A DNA stretch of 64,000 bases from Desulfopila aestuarii DSM 18488 (GTDB taxonomy: Bacteria > Desulfobacterota > Desulfobulbia > Desulfobulbales > Desulfocapsaceae), in NCBI GenBank assembly GCA_945863875.1, contig CAMBBS010000001.1, positions 1 through 64,000 of the forward strand, read 5' to 3'. Shown here in pieces: positions 36,556 through 45,342 of the stretch. The translations under genes and the position numbers were made by a program. The stretch's first letter is position 1, and the number at the start of each line of letters is the position of its first letter. The notes beneath the pieces were generated by a model that was not told the DNA's origin, did not search any database, and saw only the letters and a list, made by a program, of their open reading frames with translations.

Positions 36556-37077
36556 TCATTTCTTTTCTTGGCATTTTTCAAGCGCCAAGTACTTTTTAAG
36601 AGCCAGTAAATGTTGCGTATTACTCATTTGTTTGTGCTCTGTAAGAGAGTGTTTTTCTTTATGGATCGCAGCATTTTTTTTCCGGTGCTTGGCAACCTGT
36701 GCCCGGTTTCTGATTTGATACAGGCGGGCTATCTGTTGTTTTTTAAGAAGAAAGCGGAAAGTGGTCTGGATTTCCTCGATGACCGAGCGCATGGGTAGTT
36801 TTGTTCCCGGTTGCAGATTATGATACCGGCTGTAAGCGTATCGTTCCCATTTGGTTGATAAGCCGGCAGTTTTCAGAAAGCTGAGCCGCGTTTTCATGGA
36901 AAGGCGGTTCAGTTGTGCCCGCATCAGTTCTTTGTCACCCCAGACCTGTTCAAAAAAGTGTAGAGCTGTCAGGTCTTCCTGCCGGAGAGGATCCTGGATG
37001 ATACCTTTGCGAGACAAATAGCTGAGAGTGCGTTTGGGGATGGAAGTGGTTTTTGCATATTCAGTGACTGAAATCAT
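36556..37077 (-). CDS. MerR/excisionase-like DNA-binding protein
   Basis: A 173-residue basic protein. The N-terminal 45 residues look like a winged helix-turn-helix of MerR/excisionase type (SVTEYAKTTSIPKRTLSYLS). The remainder is rich in Lys, Arg and His. Its start overlaps the sigma-like gene by four bases, so the two are co-expressed. It probably helps control the transfer genes downstream. I do not recognise the C-terminal part. Confidence 0.6.
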   Translation of the reverse strand: MISVTEYAKTTSIPKRTLSYLSRKGIIQDPLRQEDLTALHFFEQVWGDKELMRAQLNRLSMKTRLSFLKTAGLSTKWERYAYSRYHNLQPGTKLPMRSVIEEIQTTFRFLLKKQQIARLYQIRNRAQVAKHRKKNAAIHKEKHSLTEHKQMSNTQHLLALKKYLALEKCQEKK

Positions 37078-37607
37078 GGCAAGGCTCCAGATATTCGTTG
37101 AATGCTGGTGCTGACCAGGCGGCAGGCCTGACGGCGGCTGACCTTGAATTCCCTGGCAATGTCCGGCGTACCGACAGGGGTTTGCTGCTGAAGAAGCCAG
37201 AGGCAGATTTGCCGCTGTCGTGTGCTGACCACTTGCAATACCTCATTGATCCTGTTGGTTTCTGGTTCGGTAACCTCTCCTGCTTCCTCCTGAAGAGGGA
37301 GAAAGTATTCTTCCAGGCAGTGAACTGTCTGAATGCCGGAGGACAGCTTGAGGCAGTTTGTTTTGAAAATCACCCGAAAGAACGCTACGAATCGATCTGC
37401 CTCGTCTTTGTTTTTGCAGCTGATAAGGGCTTTGTACGCGGCAATGGTCGCTTCCTGGTAGAGATCTTCACGGTCACCGGCCATGAACTTGAAATAGGGT
37501 GAGGCCATCTGGCGAACGAGTTTTCTGTTGGCGTGGACCCATTGCAAGGCAGTAGTCCATGTCTTCTGGTTGGCAAGCTGTTGATTATCTTGTCTCGGAC
37601 CTGTCAT
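37074..37607 (-). CDS. sigma-70-like (ECF-type) regulator in plasmid block
   Basis: A 177-residue protein with the two-part layout of a small sigma factor. Region 2 is suggested by GDREDLYQEATIAAYKAL (about residues 44-62). A C-terminal region 4 helix-turn-helix is suggested by RQRQICLWLLQQQTP and ARDFKVSRRQACRLVS-like sequence (here AREFKVSRRQACRLV). It is overlapped by the MerR-like gene and lies between the replication initiator and the transfer genes, all on the minus strand. This suggests a plasmid-borne switch for transfer expression. Similar proteins exist on mobile elements, but I cannot name a characterised match, and promoter recognition is unknown. Confidence 0.65.
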   Translation of the reverse strand: MTGPRQDNQQLANQKTWTTALQWVHANRKLVRQMASPYFKFMAGDREDLYQEATIAAYKALISCKNKDEADRFVAFFRVIFKTNCLKLSSGIQTVHCLEEYFLPLQEEAGEVTEPETNRINEVLQVVSTRQRQICLWLLQQQTPVGTPDIAREFKVSRRQACRLVSTSIQRISGALP

Positions 37608-37640
37608 TTTGTCACCGACCTCCCTGCGGATGATTTTTCC

Positions 37641-37675
37641 TAAAAGATTAAAAGAGGATTAAAGATGATTAAGCG
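37641..37675. other. AT-rich GATTAA repeats, possible unwinding element of oriV
   Basis: GATTAA occurs three times at 37646, 37657 and 37667 in an AT-rich stretch next to the iteron array. This is what a DNA-unwinding region of an iteron plasmid looks like. It also lies in the promoter zone of the sigma-like gene. Confidence 0.5.
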
Positions 37676-37744
37676 TTTTTGGCCACCTGGCCGAACCTCT
37701 CTCTTCATTGGTGTTTCAGAAGAGTAAGGTTTTGCAAAGTGTGC

Positions 37745-37870
37745 GTGGTGTGCCCCTTCTGCATGGGTGCTGTGCCCCTTTCTGTGTGCACACCGTGCCC
37801 CCCTCTGTGAGTGCTCTGCCCCCTAGGTGCGACTGTTCTGCCTCCCCTGTGTGAGTGCTCCGCCCCGCTG
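37745..37870. repeat. plasmid iteron array (six units, about 22-bp period)
   Basis: Six imperfect repeats have the core TGCCCC (CGCCCC and TGCCTCCC in two units) at 37751, 37773, 37796, 37817, 37839 and 37861, so the spacing is 21-23 bases, about two helical turns. On the minus strand the unit reads roughly GGGGCAGAGCACTCACAGA. The array overlaps the 3' end of the TrfA-type initiator gene, and the AT-rich repeats at 37641-37675 flank it. The GGGGC core recalls the RK2 iteron. This is very probably a vegetative origin. Confidence 0.75.
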
Positions 37871-38770
37871 GAGATCCGTTGTTGAGTTGGTAATCTTTGG
37901 GGGTCGTTGTACATGCATCTTGTCCTGTGTATCTATTCGCCAGGCGAGAATCGCCGCTACCTTGACCAGCTCGTCCATTGCCATACGCAGGCTTCTTCGG
38001 AAATCGACAAGTCGGTGGCAGTTGGAACCGCAGAGGATTTTTAAGGTGATGACTTTCACTGAGTACGGTTCCTTGTGACTGGCGTAGAAGCCGTGTAACC
38101 ATTTGGCCAGGTCCGTTTTTAAACGGAGGCGCTGGTGCCACTGTATTTGGGTCCAGCCGGCATTGAAGAGTTCTGCGAGTCTGGGGTTTATCTTTAACGA
38201 ATAGGTTTGCTCTCTTTCGCTGTGTATGAATTCATCGATTAGTGGTCCGGCATAGGCAAAAGCCTCATTCGTGAGTGTGTGGCGGATTTCGATATCGATT
38301 TCTATGGCGGTCGCCGTTAGACGACGAAAACTCTCTTTCAGCCATTCTCGGCCGGATTTTCCCGGTTGGCGGCCAATTGAACGAAGAAAGCTCTTGATCC
38401 TGAAGTTGATATATTCCAGGTAAATTTTTTCCATATGCCTTTGGCTGGATTGCAGATGGAACGCCTGCGCCAGGACATCGAAATCCCCCTGGTCGAGCTG
38501 CCAGCCGGTATATCGGATATTTAACCCTGCAACAGAGGCAATGGTTTCTCCCACTACGGCTCTTCGTGCACCACGCCTGACTACTCTGAAAAGGGCGGAG
38601 CGCAGGCAAAGGTTTGGTACTCCCCGTGTCGTTCCCGGCCATTCAGGAAGAAGCGGTATTTGGTTTAGTTTCCGGATTTTGTCTTGTAGCTCCGGCGATA
38701 GTCTTTTGAGATAGCGCTCCTCGGCGGCATCGACAGCATATGCGCCGAAAGGTTTTTCCTCAGATGGCAT
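37823..38770 (-). CDS. trfA: TrfA-family plasmid replication initiator
   Basis: A 315-residue initiator that would bind iterons and load the host replication machinery. TrfA-like features are RGVPNLCLRSALF near residue 48, RRGARRAVVGETIASV, then IRYTGWQLDQGDFDVLAQAF, and the winged-helix region around WIQ-type TQIQWHQRLRLKTDLAKWLHGFY. The last 20 or so codons lie inside the iteron array, so the C-terminus RGGALTQGRQNSRT is encoded by iteron DNA and may be non-essential. It reads towards the sigma-like, MerR-like and transfer genes. The gene is open from start to stop. Confidence 0.85.
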   Translation of the reverse strand: MPSEEKPFGAYAVDAAEERYLKRLSPELQDKIRKLNQIPLLPEWPGTTRGVPNLCLRSALFRVVRRGARRAVVGETIASVAGLNIRYTGWQLDQGDFDVLAQAFHLQSSQRHMEKIYLEYINFRIKSFLRSIGRQPGKSGREWLKESFRRLTATAIEIDIEIRHTLTNEAFAYAGPLIDEFIHSEREQTYSLKINPRLAELFNAGWTQIQWHQRLRLKTDLAKWLHGFYASHKEPYSVKVITLKILCGSNCHRLVDFRRSLRMAMDELVKVAAILAWRIDTQDKMHVQRPPKITNSTTDLQRGGALTQGRQNSRT

Positions 38771-39461
38771 AATGTCTGACTTTGTTGACGGCTTTTTGGT
38801 TAATGGCCATTTTTCAGTGCTCTGTTATTCGCACCTGTGAACCTCTGCACGGTGACGTGTTTGGCCGATTTTCACGGATCTGTTTGCTTTGTCATGGGTG
38901 TCTCGTCCCTCTTCGGCATACCTCATCAAGCGATGCGCTATTTCCTTCTTTGCTAACCTGTTGCCGGATCACCCTGTTGATGTCGATTGTCTCCATGGCA
39001 AAGCCCGCTCGAAGGGGTAACCCGGTCATTATCCGTGTCGAAAACACCTGTGAAGCTCTGACTGTCAAGTTTACTGAAGCTGAGTTGCTCTTTAAAATGC
39101 CAAAGTCTGTAAAGTTTAATAGTGCTTTTTCTTGAGCGGCCCTGTATGGTTTATGCTTAACTGAGTGAAGGGACAAAGTCAAATAAATTATGTTATAACA
39201 ATATTATAAGATAGATTAGGTTGTTGACCGTGAGGGGCGATTAGGCCCATTTTAGGCATTTTTATTGTACAACAATAAAAACAGTAGATGTCGATATAAA
39301 GTGCCAAGTTGTTATTCAATTTGCCTATTACGGCGTAACTTGTATTCGCAGAGCGACAAGCTGCAATGAAATGGAGCATAAGGATTACCAAGAGAAATTA
39401 TTTTTAATTATAGTCCCGGTGCTATTGGAAATTTTTCGAAAATATTTATGGAGGAGGCTTT
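38771..39461. other. intergenic, initiator promoter region, no gene seen
   Basis: About 690 bases. The left part is upstream of the initiator. A minus-strand frame of 96 codons at 38892-39182 has no recognisable family. An inverted repeat at 39259-39281 is listed separately. The right end carries GGAGGAGG before the next gene. Confidence 0.4.
39259..39281. promoter_or_regulatory. 10-bp palindrome, possible operator
   Basis: TTTTTATTGT and ACAATAAAAA are perfect inverted repeats around ACA. This is 180 bases before the helix-turn-helix gene at 39462. It could be an operator for that regulator or a terminator. Confidence 0.4.
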
Positions 39462-40607
39462 ATGAAACTTGAGTGGCGGCTCAAACAGGTATTGGAACAG
39501 TACAATCTCTATAGGTACGGTGTGGAATCGCATATTGCGAAGGATTGTGGCTTCCACCGGCATACGGTAGGAAAGTTTCTTCGAAATCAAGTTCAGAGTT
39601 CCAAGCTAGAAGTCCTGGAAAAACTCTGTGGCTGGCTTATTGAAAGGGGCGTGCCCGCGGAAACACTGCCGGCCGCCTTGTTCGGTGTTAGGCCTTCTGG
39701 CTTATGGCGGGCGTTGGGGCATTCAAAGAAAATTTTGATCTTCCTGGGGGAGTATCACCTTAAAGGAAGGACGATTACAACACCACAGGCTTCTCCGCCT
39801 GTTTCAATTTCCCGGCATGATTCGGTTGTTTCTTCGAAGATAATCCATTTTCTTTCCACAGAAGCCGATCTTCGTGACACGAGACCTTCGGTGAAAATGC
39901 TCTATGTTCCTTTTTATTTTACCCCCGGTGTTTTTGATGTCAGGGGGGATGGATTAACGGAGGACAAAAATCGAGCCAGCCGAATCTTCAACAATATGCG
40001 AAAAGATACAGGAAAAGGACGTTCCACTATCTTGATTGGCAGTCAGAGGGTCAATTATTTGGTTGAGTACATGGTGGCGGATCTTTTCAACTGTGAACCG
40101 TTTGTTCCAGCGGATGAAGCACCAAAGGTTCCCATTTACCTTTGCTACCGGAAGTTTGACCGGCTCGTTCCAAGCTGTTTTGGCGGAGAGGGGAACCCCC
40201 CAGGGAAAAATGGTGAAATCGGTCATGGCACCTATTATCTGGATGAGAATTTTGAGTGGCAATTTCTTGAGTGGCAAAGGAAGATAATTGATGCCGGGAT
40301 TGTGATTGTAATTCGTGAAGCGGACAGTGTTGAGATGGCGGCATTTGGCTTTTCCGGTCGATCGACCAATGCCATTGGTAATGCCTTGCTGCAAAAAGCT
40401 GAAAATTTCTGGCCTGAAAACGGTAACGGATCTTGCAATACGGTAGTTTCTGGAGGAAGAGAAATCGGTATTTATATCTGCCAGGTTGAATTTAGCGAAC
40501 AGAATACCAAAAGAGAGGACTGGGCTTATGAAAATTTTGAAAACGATGTGGTCAAGGTCATACCTCTGAGTCGCAAGGTGCTGGAAAAATTTCTGGTTAG
40601 AAAATAA
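39462..40607 (+). CDS. helix-turn-helix protein with unknown C-terminal ligand-type domain
   Basis: A 381-residue protein with GGAGGAGG seven bases before its ATG. Residues 1-65 look like an XRE-type DNA-binding domain (HIAKDCGFHRHTVGKFLRNQ). The rest contains STILIGSQRVNYLVEYMV, DLFNCEPFVPADEAPKVPIY and AGIVIVIREADSVEMAAF. The GSQRVN...E pattern resembles nucleotide- or ligand-binding regulators I have seen only as uncharacterised proteins, so I do not name the domain. It is AT-richer than the nearby sulfatase genes and lies at the edge of the plasmid block. It probably senses a small molecule and controls nearby genes, but the target is unknown. Confidence 0.6.
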   Translation: MKLEWRLKQVLEQYNLYRYGVESHIAKDCGFHRHTVGKFLRNQVQSSKLEVLEKLCGWLIERGVPAETLPAALFGVRPSGLWRALGHSKKILIFLGEYHLKGRTITTPQASPPVSISRHDSVVSSKIIHFLSTEADLRDTRPSVKMLYVPFYFTPGVFDVRGDGLTEDKNRASRIFNNMRKDTGKGRSTILIGSQRVNYLVEYMVADLFNCEPFVPADEAPKVPIYLCYRKFDRLVPSCFGGEGNPPGKNGEIGHGTYYLDENFEWQFLEWQRKIIDAGIVIVIREADSVEMAAFGFSGRSTNAIGNALLQKAENFWPENGNGSCNTVVSGGREIGIYICQVEFSEQNTKREDWAYENFENDVVKVIPLSRKVLEKFLVRK

Positions 40608-40683
40608 CCATTAGGTTCCGTCGCCCGCTGCAACTGATCTTGTTTTCAGGCGGTGTTTTTATAGACATTTCTAGCCTGGCCAC

Positions 40684-40745
40684 ATGCAACAGGATATCGA
40701 AAAGCAGAAACGGGAAAGATACGACACCAGGTCAGCTCAGACGCA
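40684..40745 (+). pseudogene. second TnpB-type 5' scrap
   Basis: The stretch gives ISKSRNGKDTTPGQLRRKLT, nearly identical in DNA to the upstream and start region of the TnpB remnant at 41644. It is only the first dozen codons and is joined to another transposase remnant. Confidence 0.55.
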
Positions 40746-41170
40746 AACTGACTCCGAGTGTCAAAGCAATCCCAACGCAAGAAGGGCCGGCAGGGCGAGA
40801 AGCACACCACCGGCCGCTACGTCCTGGCAGACAGTGGAGGTTGCCGGCAGGAACCGCTTGGCGCAGGGTATCCGTCAGGAGATCCATCCGGGTGGCGATC
40901 TCAGCCAGCTCTTTCCCCTGATGCAGATATCTCTGGACCTCTACAAGTGCCGGTGGTGTCAGAACTGCAGCTCCGCGCCTGCGCGGTTCTTCGTAAAATC
41001 CTGCGATGCCCTGCTCGCCATAGAGCTTTACGCCTCGCTTCACATTGATTGCGGTATTTGGTCGGCCCCTGGTTCTTACGGGAATATTCGTAGCATAAAC
41101 CAATTGCTGCTTCTTTCTCGAGAACATGCGTTGAGAAGTTAGGAGAGAAGGTAAGGTCAAGGTTCAGGAG
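40745..41170 (-). pseudogene. transposase N-terminal helix-turn-helix remnant
   Basis: Minus-strand frames give AVKLYGEQGIAGFYEEPRRR-like sequence (GVKLYGEQGIAGFYEEPRRR), VLTPPALVEVQRYLHQGKEL and AEIATRMDLLTDTLRQAV. These are repeated helix-turn-helix units of the kind at the start of large transposases. It may be the N-terminal part of the same family as the remnants at 7186, 13255 and 29416. No catalytic part remains. Confidence 0.5.
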
Positions 41171-41643
41171 CGGAAATGAAAGTTCATGGAACTGCATCGT
41201 TGTCTGACCATTAGAGCCTTCGTCCACCGTCGACAACAGGATACGTATATTCAAGTTTATGGTATTGTTCCTGAAAACTTTAGTTCGCTGCTTTGCGCTC
41301 TCAGGAAAGGTTATAGATCGCTAAAAATAATATGGAAAATATAGCCATAAAATGGTAGACTGTTGCCAGTTGGTAATTAATATTTTCAGTATGGATAATG
41401 TTAGGTATTACCTGCGGAGCACTCCCTGTTGTCGCCGAGTTCCTCCAGGGACTAGCCCAGATCCTCCACAACGCCATGCCGTAAAGAACCGAATCGATGC
41501 CCTGGGGCATCGAGCCGGTCAAAAAATGAGGAGGACCAGCATGAACGAAATTGCGTCGCAATCCCCTCCCTTTTGGCAGGGGGGCAAGACGCACCTTTGG
41601 GCATTCATTCCACAAGATCTCGAAAAGCAGCAACGGGATAGAT

Positions 41644-42105
41644 ATGCTACCAGGTCAGCTCAGGCTCAAACTGACTAAAAAGCAGCAAACCGCAGTCATC
41701 GAGCGGCTTCCACTGCCCACGTCTCTATGGAATTGGGCTATCCGTAAAAAAGAATTGGAGGCCAAGGGAGGGATCTGTCACACCCCGAAGGGATTTCAGA
41801 ATCTTGCTTTCAGTCAAGATACTATCCGTGGCCTGTTCAGAGCAGGCCTTGGCAGGTCCGTTGCTGCAGCCGCGCACGGACAGCTTCGATCAATGCTTTC
41901 CTGCCGGAGCCGTCTAGGCGGTATGCCGTACATCGAGGTTGCCAGCGAAGGTTCCACCAGGGTCTGTTCTTCTTGCTGCGCCGGTACGGCACCGCACGGA
42001 AGGGCAGGACAGTCGGCAAGGCAAGGGGCGTGTCCGGCGTGTGCAGCGCACCATGACCGCGACGAAAACGCCGCGATCACCCCCCCCTTGCAGCGGTTGG
42101 AATAA
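41644..42105 (+). pseudogene. second TnpB-type protein, internally deleted
   Basis: A single 153-codon frame starts MLPGQLRLKLTKKQQTAVIE and LWNWAIRKKELEAKGG, as in a full OrfB. It then jumps after KGFQNLAFS to RGLFRAGLGRSVAAAAHGQL and the zinc ribbon (RVCSSCCAGTAP, GACPACAAHHDRDENAAI). The first Asp and the Glu of the RuvC site are lost and only the last Asp (DRDENAA) remains. No associated ends were seen. It belongs to a different IS605-type lineage from copies A-F. Confidence 0.75.
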
Positions 42106-42249
42106 CCGTCGACAGGGCCGCTTGAGGTCCGTCAGGAATCCCCTGGATTCATCCATGGGGAGGTTCAAACACGGGCTTGTTCAAGCCATCCCGCCGGCGG
42201 GATTCTTCATCGCGTTTCAGGTGATCATTTGCACTAAAAAAGACGAAAC

Positions 42250-43521
42250 ATGAAGAATATGCCTGTACCAAAAGGAATGCTGCCGCCCCAACCCGAAGGC
42301 TATAAACACCGCTTTCATGCGATGGTCAAGCCCGTCGGAGCGCGATGCAATCTCAATTGCACCTATTGTTATTATCTGCATAAAAAAGATCTGCTGCACC
42401 AGACGGCCACCCCGCGGATGTCCGATGAAATTCTCGAACAGCATATCCGCCAGTATATCGAGGCCCAGACGGGCGACGAGGTGGTGTTCTCCTGGCAGGG
42501 AGGCGAGCCGACCCTGCTCGGCCGCGATTTCTTCTATAAGGTCGTCGAGTTGCAGGCTCGGTACAAAAAGCCATCCCAGCGAATCGAAAACGACCTGCAG
42601 ACCAACGGCACCCTGCTCGATACAGAGTGGGCCGCTTTCCTGAAACGATATAATTTTCTCGTCGGCCTGAGTTGTGACGGTCCGGCCCGTTTGCATGACC
42701 TTTACAGAACCGGCAAAGGCGGTGGATCGACCCATGAAAAGGTCATGGCGGCGGCCCGCCTGCTTCGCCGCTACGAGGTGCCTTTTAACGCTCTCTGCGT
42801 CGTCAACCGGGAAAACGTCAAATATCCACTCGATGTCTACCGGTTCCTGACCCGGGAATTAGGGGTGTGGCGGGTGCAGTTTCTCTCCTGCGTGGAGCCC
42901 GGGGTTTTCTGCGATACAGCTCCCCAGCATTGGCATGCCGCCAGTCTGCCGATTGTCGGAACAGCCCAGGCCAGACCGGGCATGGCCGACTCAGTCGTCA
43001 CCCCCTGGTCGGTCGATCCTGACGAGTGGGGGCGGTTTCTCTGCAGGGTTTGGGATGACTGGTACAGGAGGGATTACGGCAAGGTGCATGTCGACCTGTT
43101 TGAGACCGCAGTCGTGCAATCGCTGGGCTGGCCGTCGCAGCGCTGCATTACCGCGGAGTTCTGTGGTAAAGGCATGGCGATTGAACACAACGGCGATGTC
43201 TTCGCCTGCGACCACTATGTCTATCCGGAGTATAAAGCCGGAAACATCCTGGAAACGCATTGGAGCACGCTGGCTTACTCGCAGACCCAGAAACAGTTTG
43301 CATTCTCCAAGCGTCACAGCCTGCCGAAATATTGCCTGCAGTGCCGGCATCTGCGCCTCTGCTGGGGTGAGTGCCCGAAAAACCGGCTGGTGCGCACCCC
43401 GGACGGTGAAGTCGGGTTGAATTACCTGTGCTCCGGCCTGAAGCAGTTTTATACCCATATACAGCGGGACATGCCGGAAATCATGCGCCGGGTCAAGAGG
43501 GGCCGGATAAGGCAGGGCTAA
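42250..43521 (+). CDS. anaerobic sulfatase-maturating enzyme (radical SAM, SPASM)
   Basis: A 423-residue cytoplasmic radical SAM enzyme that oxidises the active-site Cys or Ser of a sulfatase to formylglycine without oxygen. The SAM-cluster motif CNLNCTYCYY lies near residue 35. FSWQGGEPTLLGRDF and the sequence around DDLQTNGTLLD-like ENDLQTNGTLLD are typical of the subfamily. The C-terminal SPASM cysteines for two more 4Fe-4S clusters are seen in ITAEFCGKGMAIEHNG, FACDHYVYPE, YCLQCRHLRLCWGECPKN and LNYLCSGLK. The target is almost certainly the sulfatase 109 bases downstream on the same strand. Confidence 0.93.
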   Translation: MKNMPVPKGMLPPQPEGYKHRFHAMVKPVGARCNLNCTYCYYLHKKDLLHQTATPRMSDEILEQHIRQYIEAQTGDEVVFSWQGGEPTLLGRDFFYKVVELQARYKKPSQRIENDLQTNGTLLDTEWAAFLKRYNFLVGLSCDGPARLHDLYRTGKGGGSTHEKVMAAARLLRRYEVPFNALCVVNRENVKYPLDVYRFLTRELGVWRVQFLSCVEPGVFCDTAPQHWHAASLPIVGTAQARPGMADSVVTPWSVDPDEWGRFLCRVWDDWYRRDYGKVHVDLFETAVVQSLGWPSQRCITAEFCGKGMAIEHNGDVFACDHYVYPEYKAGNILETHWSTLAYSQTQKQFAFSKRHSLPKYCLQCRHLRLCWGECPKNRLVRTPDGEVGLNYLCSGLKQFYTHIQRDMPEIMRRVKRGRIRQG

Positions 43522-43629
43522 GACCTTAAGATAATGCGGCTATATATCAACAAACAGCAGGACAAAATCAGCAGAGCAAAGGAGTGGCGAAGAAAAAAAA
43601 TTAATCAGCTGTACCAAAAGGAGAAATCT

Positions 43630-45240
43630 ATGACTATCAGGAGGAAACCCTCGAAGTGGGATCTTGTAAAGGGATTGAGGAGATCCGGAAGCCTGTTGAC
43701 CGGACTGTGTGTCGCGGGCGGGATGGTCCTTGCGGCCAGTGCCATGCCGTCGTGGGCGGAGGCGGCGCCTGCACCCCAGAAAAAACCGAATATTGTCATT
43801 ATCTGGGGTGATGACATCGGCCAGTTCAATGTCAGCGCCTATAACATGGGCATGATGGGCTATAAGACGCCGAACATCGATCGTATTGCCGCCGAAGGTG
43901 CAATCTTTACCGACTGGTACGGCCAGCAGAGCTGCACCGCCGGCCGTGCAGCCTTCATCACCGGCCAGTCGCCCATACGCACCGGCCTCACCAAGGTCGG
44001 CCTGCCGGGCGCGGCCGAGGGCATGCAGAAAGAAGACCCGACCATCGCCACGATGCTCAAGGAGCAGGGCTACATGACCGGACAGTTCGGCAAGAACCAT
44101 CTCGGCGACCGCGATGAGATGCTGCCCACCGCCCATGGCTTCGATGAGTTCTTCGGCAACCTCTACCACCTGAATGCCGAAGAGGAACCGGAGAATCCCG
44201 ACTACCCGAAAGATCCCGAATTTAAAAAACGCTTCGGCCCGCGCGGAGTCATCAGCTCGTCTGTCGATGGCAAGATCGAGGACACCGGTCCGCTGACCAG
44301 AAAACGTATGGAGACGGTGGACGGGGAGGTCACTGCCAAGGCACTCGATTTCATGGAGCGGGCCAAAAAGGCGGACAAGCCGTTTTTCATGTGGTGGAAT
44401 TCCACCCGCATGCACGTCTTCACCCACCTGAAAAAGGAGTCGCAGGGTAAGACTGGTTTTGGCATATACGCCGACGGCATGGCTGAGCATGACGGCATGG
44501 TAGGCCAGCTGCTGGATAAACTGAAAGAACTGGGACTTGAAGAGAACACCATCGTCATGTACTCCACCGATAACGGCTCAGAATCTTTCTCCTGGCCCGA
44601 TGGCGGCACCACGATGTTTCGCGGCGAGAAGGCATCGCAGTGGGAAGGCGGCTATCGTGTACCCTGTGTCATTCGCTGGCCCGGGGTCATCAAACCCGGC
44701 ACGGTCGTCAACGAAATCGGTGCGCACGAAGACCTCTTCCCCACTTTGTTGGCAGCGGCGGGAGATACAACGGTCAAGGAAGACCTGCTGCAGGGGAGAA
44801 AGGCCGACAACATGACCTACAAGGTCCATCTCGACGGCTACAATCTGTTACCCGCCTTGAGTGGTGAAGGTCCATGGCCGCGCCAGGAGTTCCTTTACTG
44901 GACCGACGACGGCAGTGTCGCGGCGTTGCGGTACGGCAACTGGAAAGTGACCTTCCTGCGGCAGGATGCCGGTGGTCTGAAGGTCTGGCAGGAACCGTTT
45001 ACGAAACTCCGAGCCCCGATGCCGACCAATCTGCGCATGGATCCGTTTGAACTGGCACGGGATATCGGCATGGACTATGACCGTTGGGCTCTCGAACACA
45101 TGTTCGTGATCGCCCCGACTGCCGTTTACGTCGGTAAGTGGCTGCAGAGTTTCCAGGAGTTTCCGCCGCGCCAGAAACCGGCGACTTATAACCTGGATCA
45201 TGTCATGGAAGCGGTGGCCAGAGGCGCAGGTGACAAGTAA
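43630..45240 (+). CDS. exported sulfatase (formylglycine type, CTAGR)
   Basis: A 536-residue periplasmic sulfatase that should cleave sulfate esters. The start at 43630 has AAAAGGAGAAA before it, and the product begins with a signal peptide ending near WAEAAPAP. The alkaline-phosphatase-like fold is shown by IVIIWGDDIGQFN (metal Asp pair), the active-site Cys in QQSCTAGRAAFITGQ, FGKNHLGD and MYSTDNGSESF. The signature is CxAxR rather than CxPxR, a form known for sulfatases matured by anaerobic enzymes, and the maturase gene is next door. It is the largest gene of the sulfatase block. The natural substrate is unknown. Confidence 0.92.
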   Translation: MTIRRKPSKWDLVKGLRRSGSLLTGLCVAGGMVLAASAMPSWAEAAPAPQKKPNIVIIWGDDIGQFNVSAYNMGMMGYKTPNIDRIAAEGAIFTDWYGQQSCTAGRAAFITGQSPIRTGLTKVGLPGAAEGMQKEDPTIATMLKEQGYMTGQFGKNHLGDRDEMLPTAHGFDEFFGNLYHLNAEEEPENPDYPKDPEFKKRFGPRGVISSSVDGKIEDTGPLTRKRMETVDGEVTAKALDFMERAKKADKPFFMWWNSTRMHVFTHLKKESQGKTGFGIYADGMAEHDGMVGQLLDKLKELGLEENTIVMYSTDNGSESFSWPDGGTTMFRGEKASQWEGGYRVPCVIRWPGVIKPGTVVNEIGAHEDLFPTLLAAAGDTTVKEDLLQGRKADNMTYKVHLDGYNLLPALSGEGPWPRQEFLYWTDDGSVAALRYGNWKVTFLRQDAGGLKVWQEPFTKLRAPMPTNLRMDPFELARDIGMDYDRWALEHMFVIAPTAVYVGKWLQSFQEFPPRQKPATYNLDHVMEAVARGAGDK

Positions 45241-45342
45241 TATAGCGCCGGGGGAATCACCATATAATTCGACCGGCAGTATCAGCCGCACATCGGTACT
45301 GCCCTTCGCATCGAAACAGATCAATCTTCTTCGGAATCAAAC

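Noticed and set aside
37745-37870. Direct repeats that could be a CRISPR array
   Set aside because: The units are about 22 bases long with no unique spacers between them, no cas genes are near, and they abut a TrfA-type initiator, so an iteron array explains them.
38892-39182. 96-codon minus-strand frame upstream of the initiator
   Set aside because: No recognisable domain and no ribosome site; kept as intergenic.
43540-44490. 316-codon open frame antisense to the sulfatase
   Set aside because: The plus strand has clear sulfatase motifs. The antisense frame has no family motif and is a side effect of GC-rich codon use.
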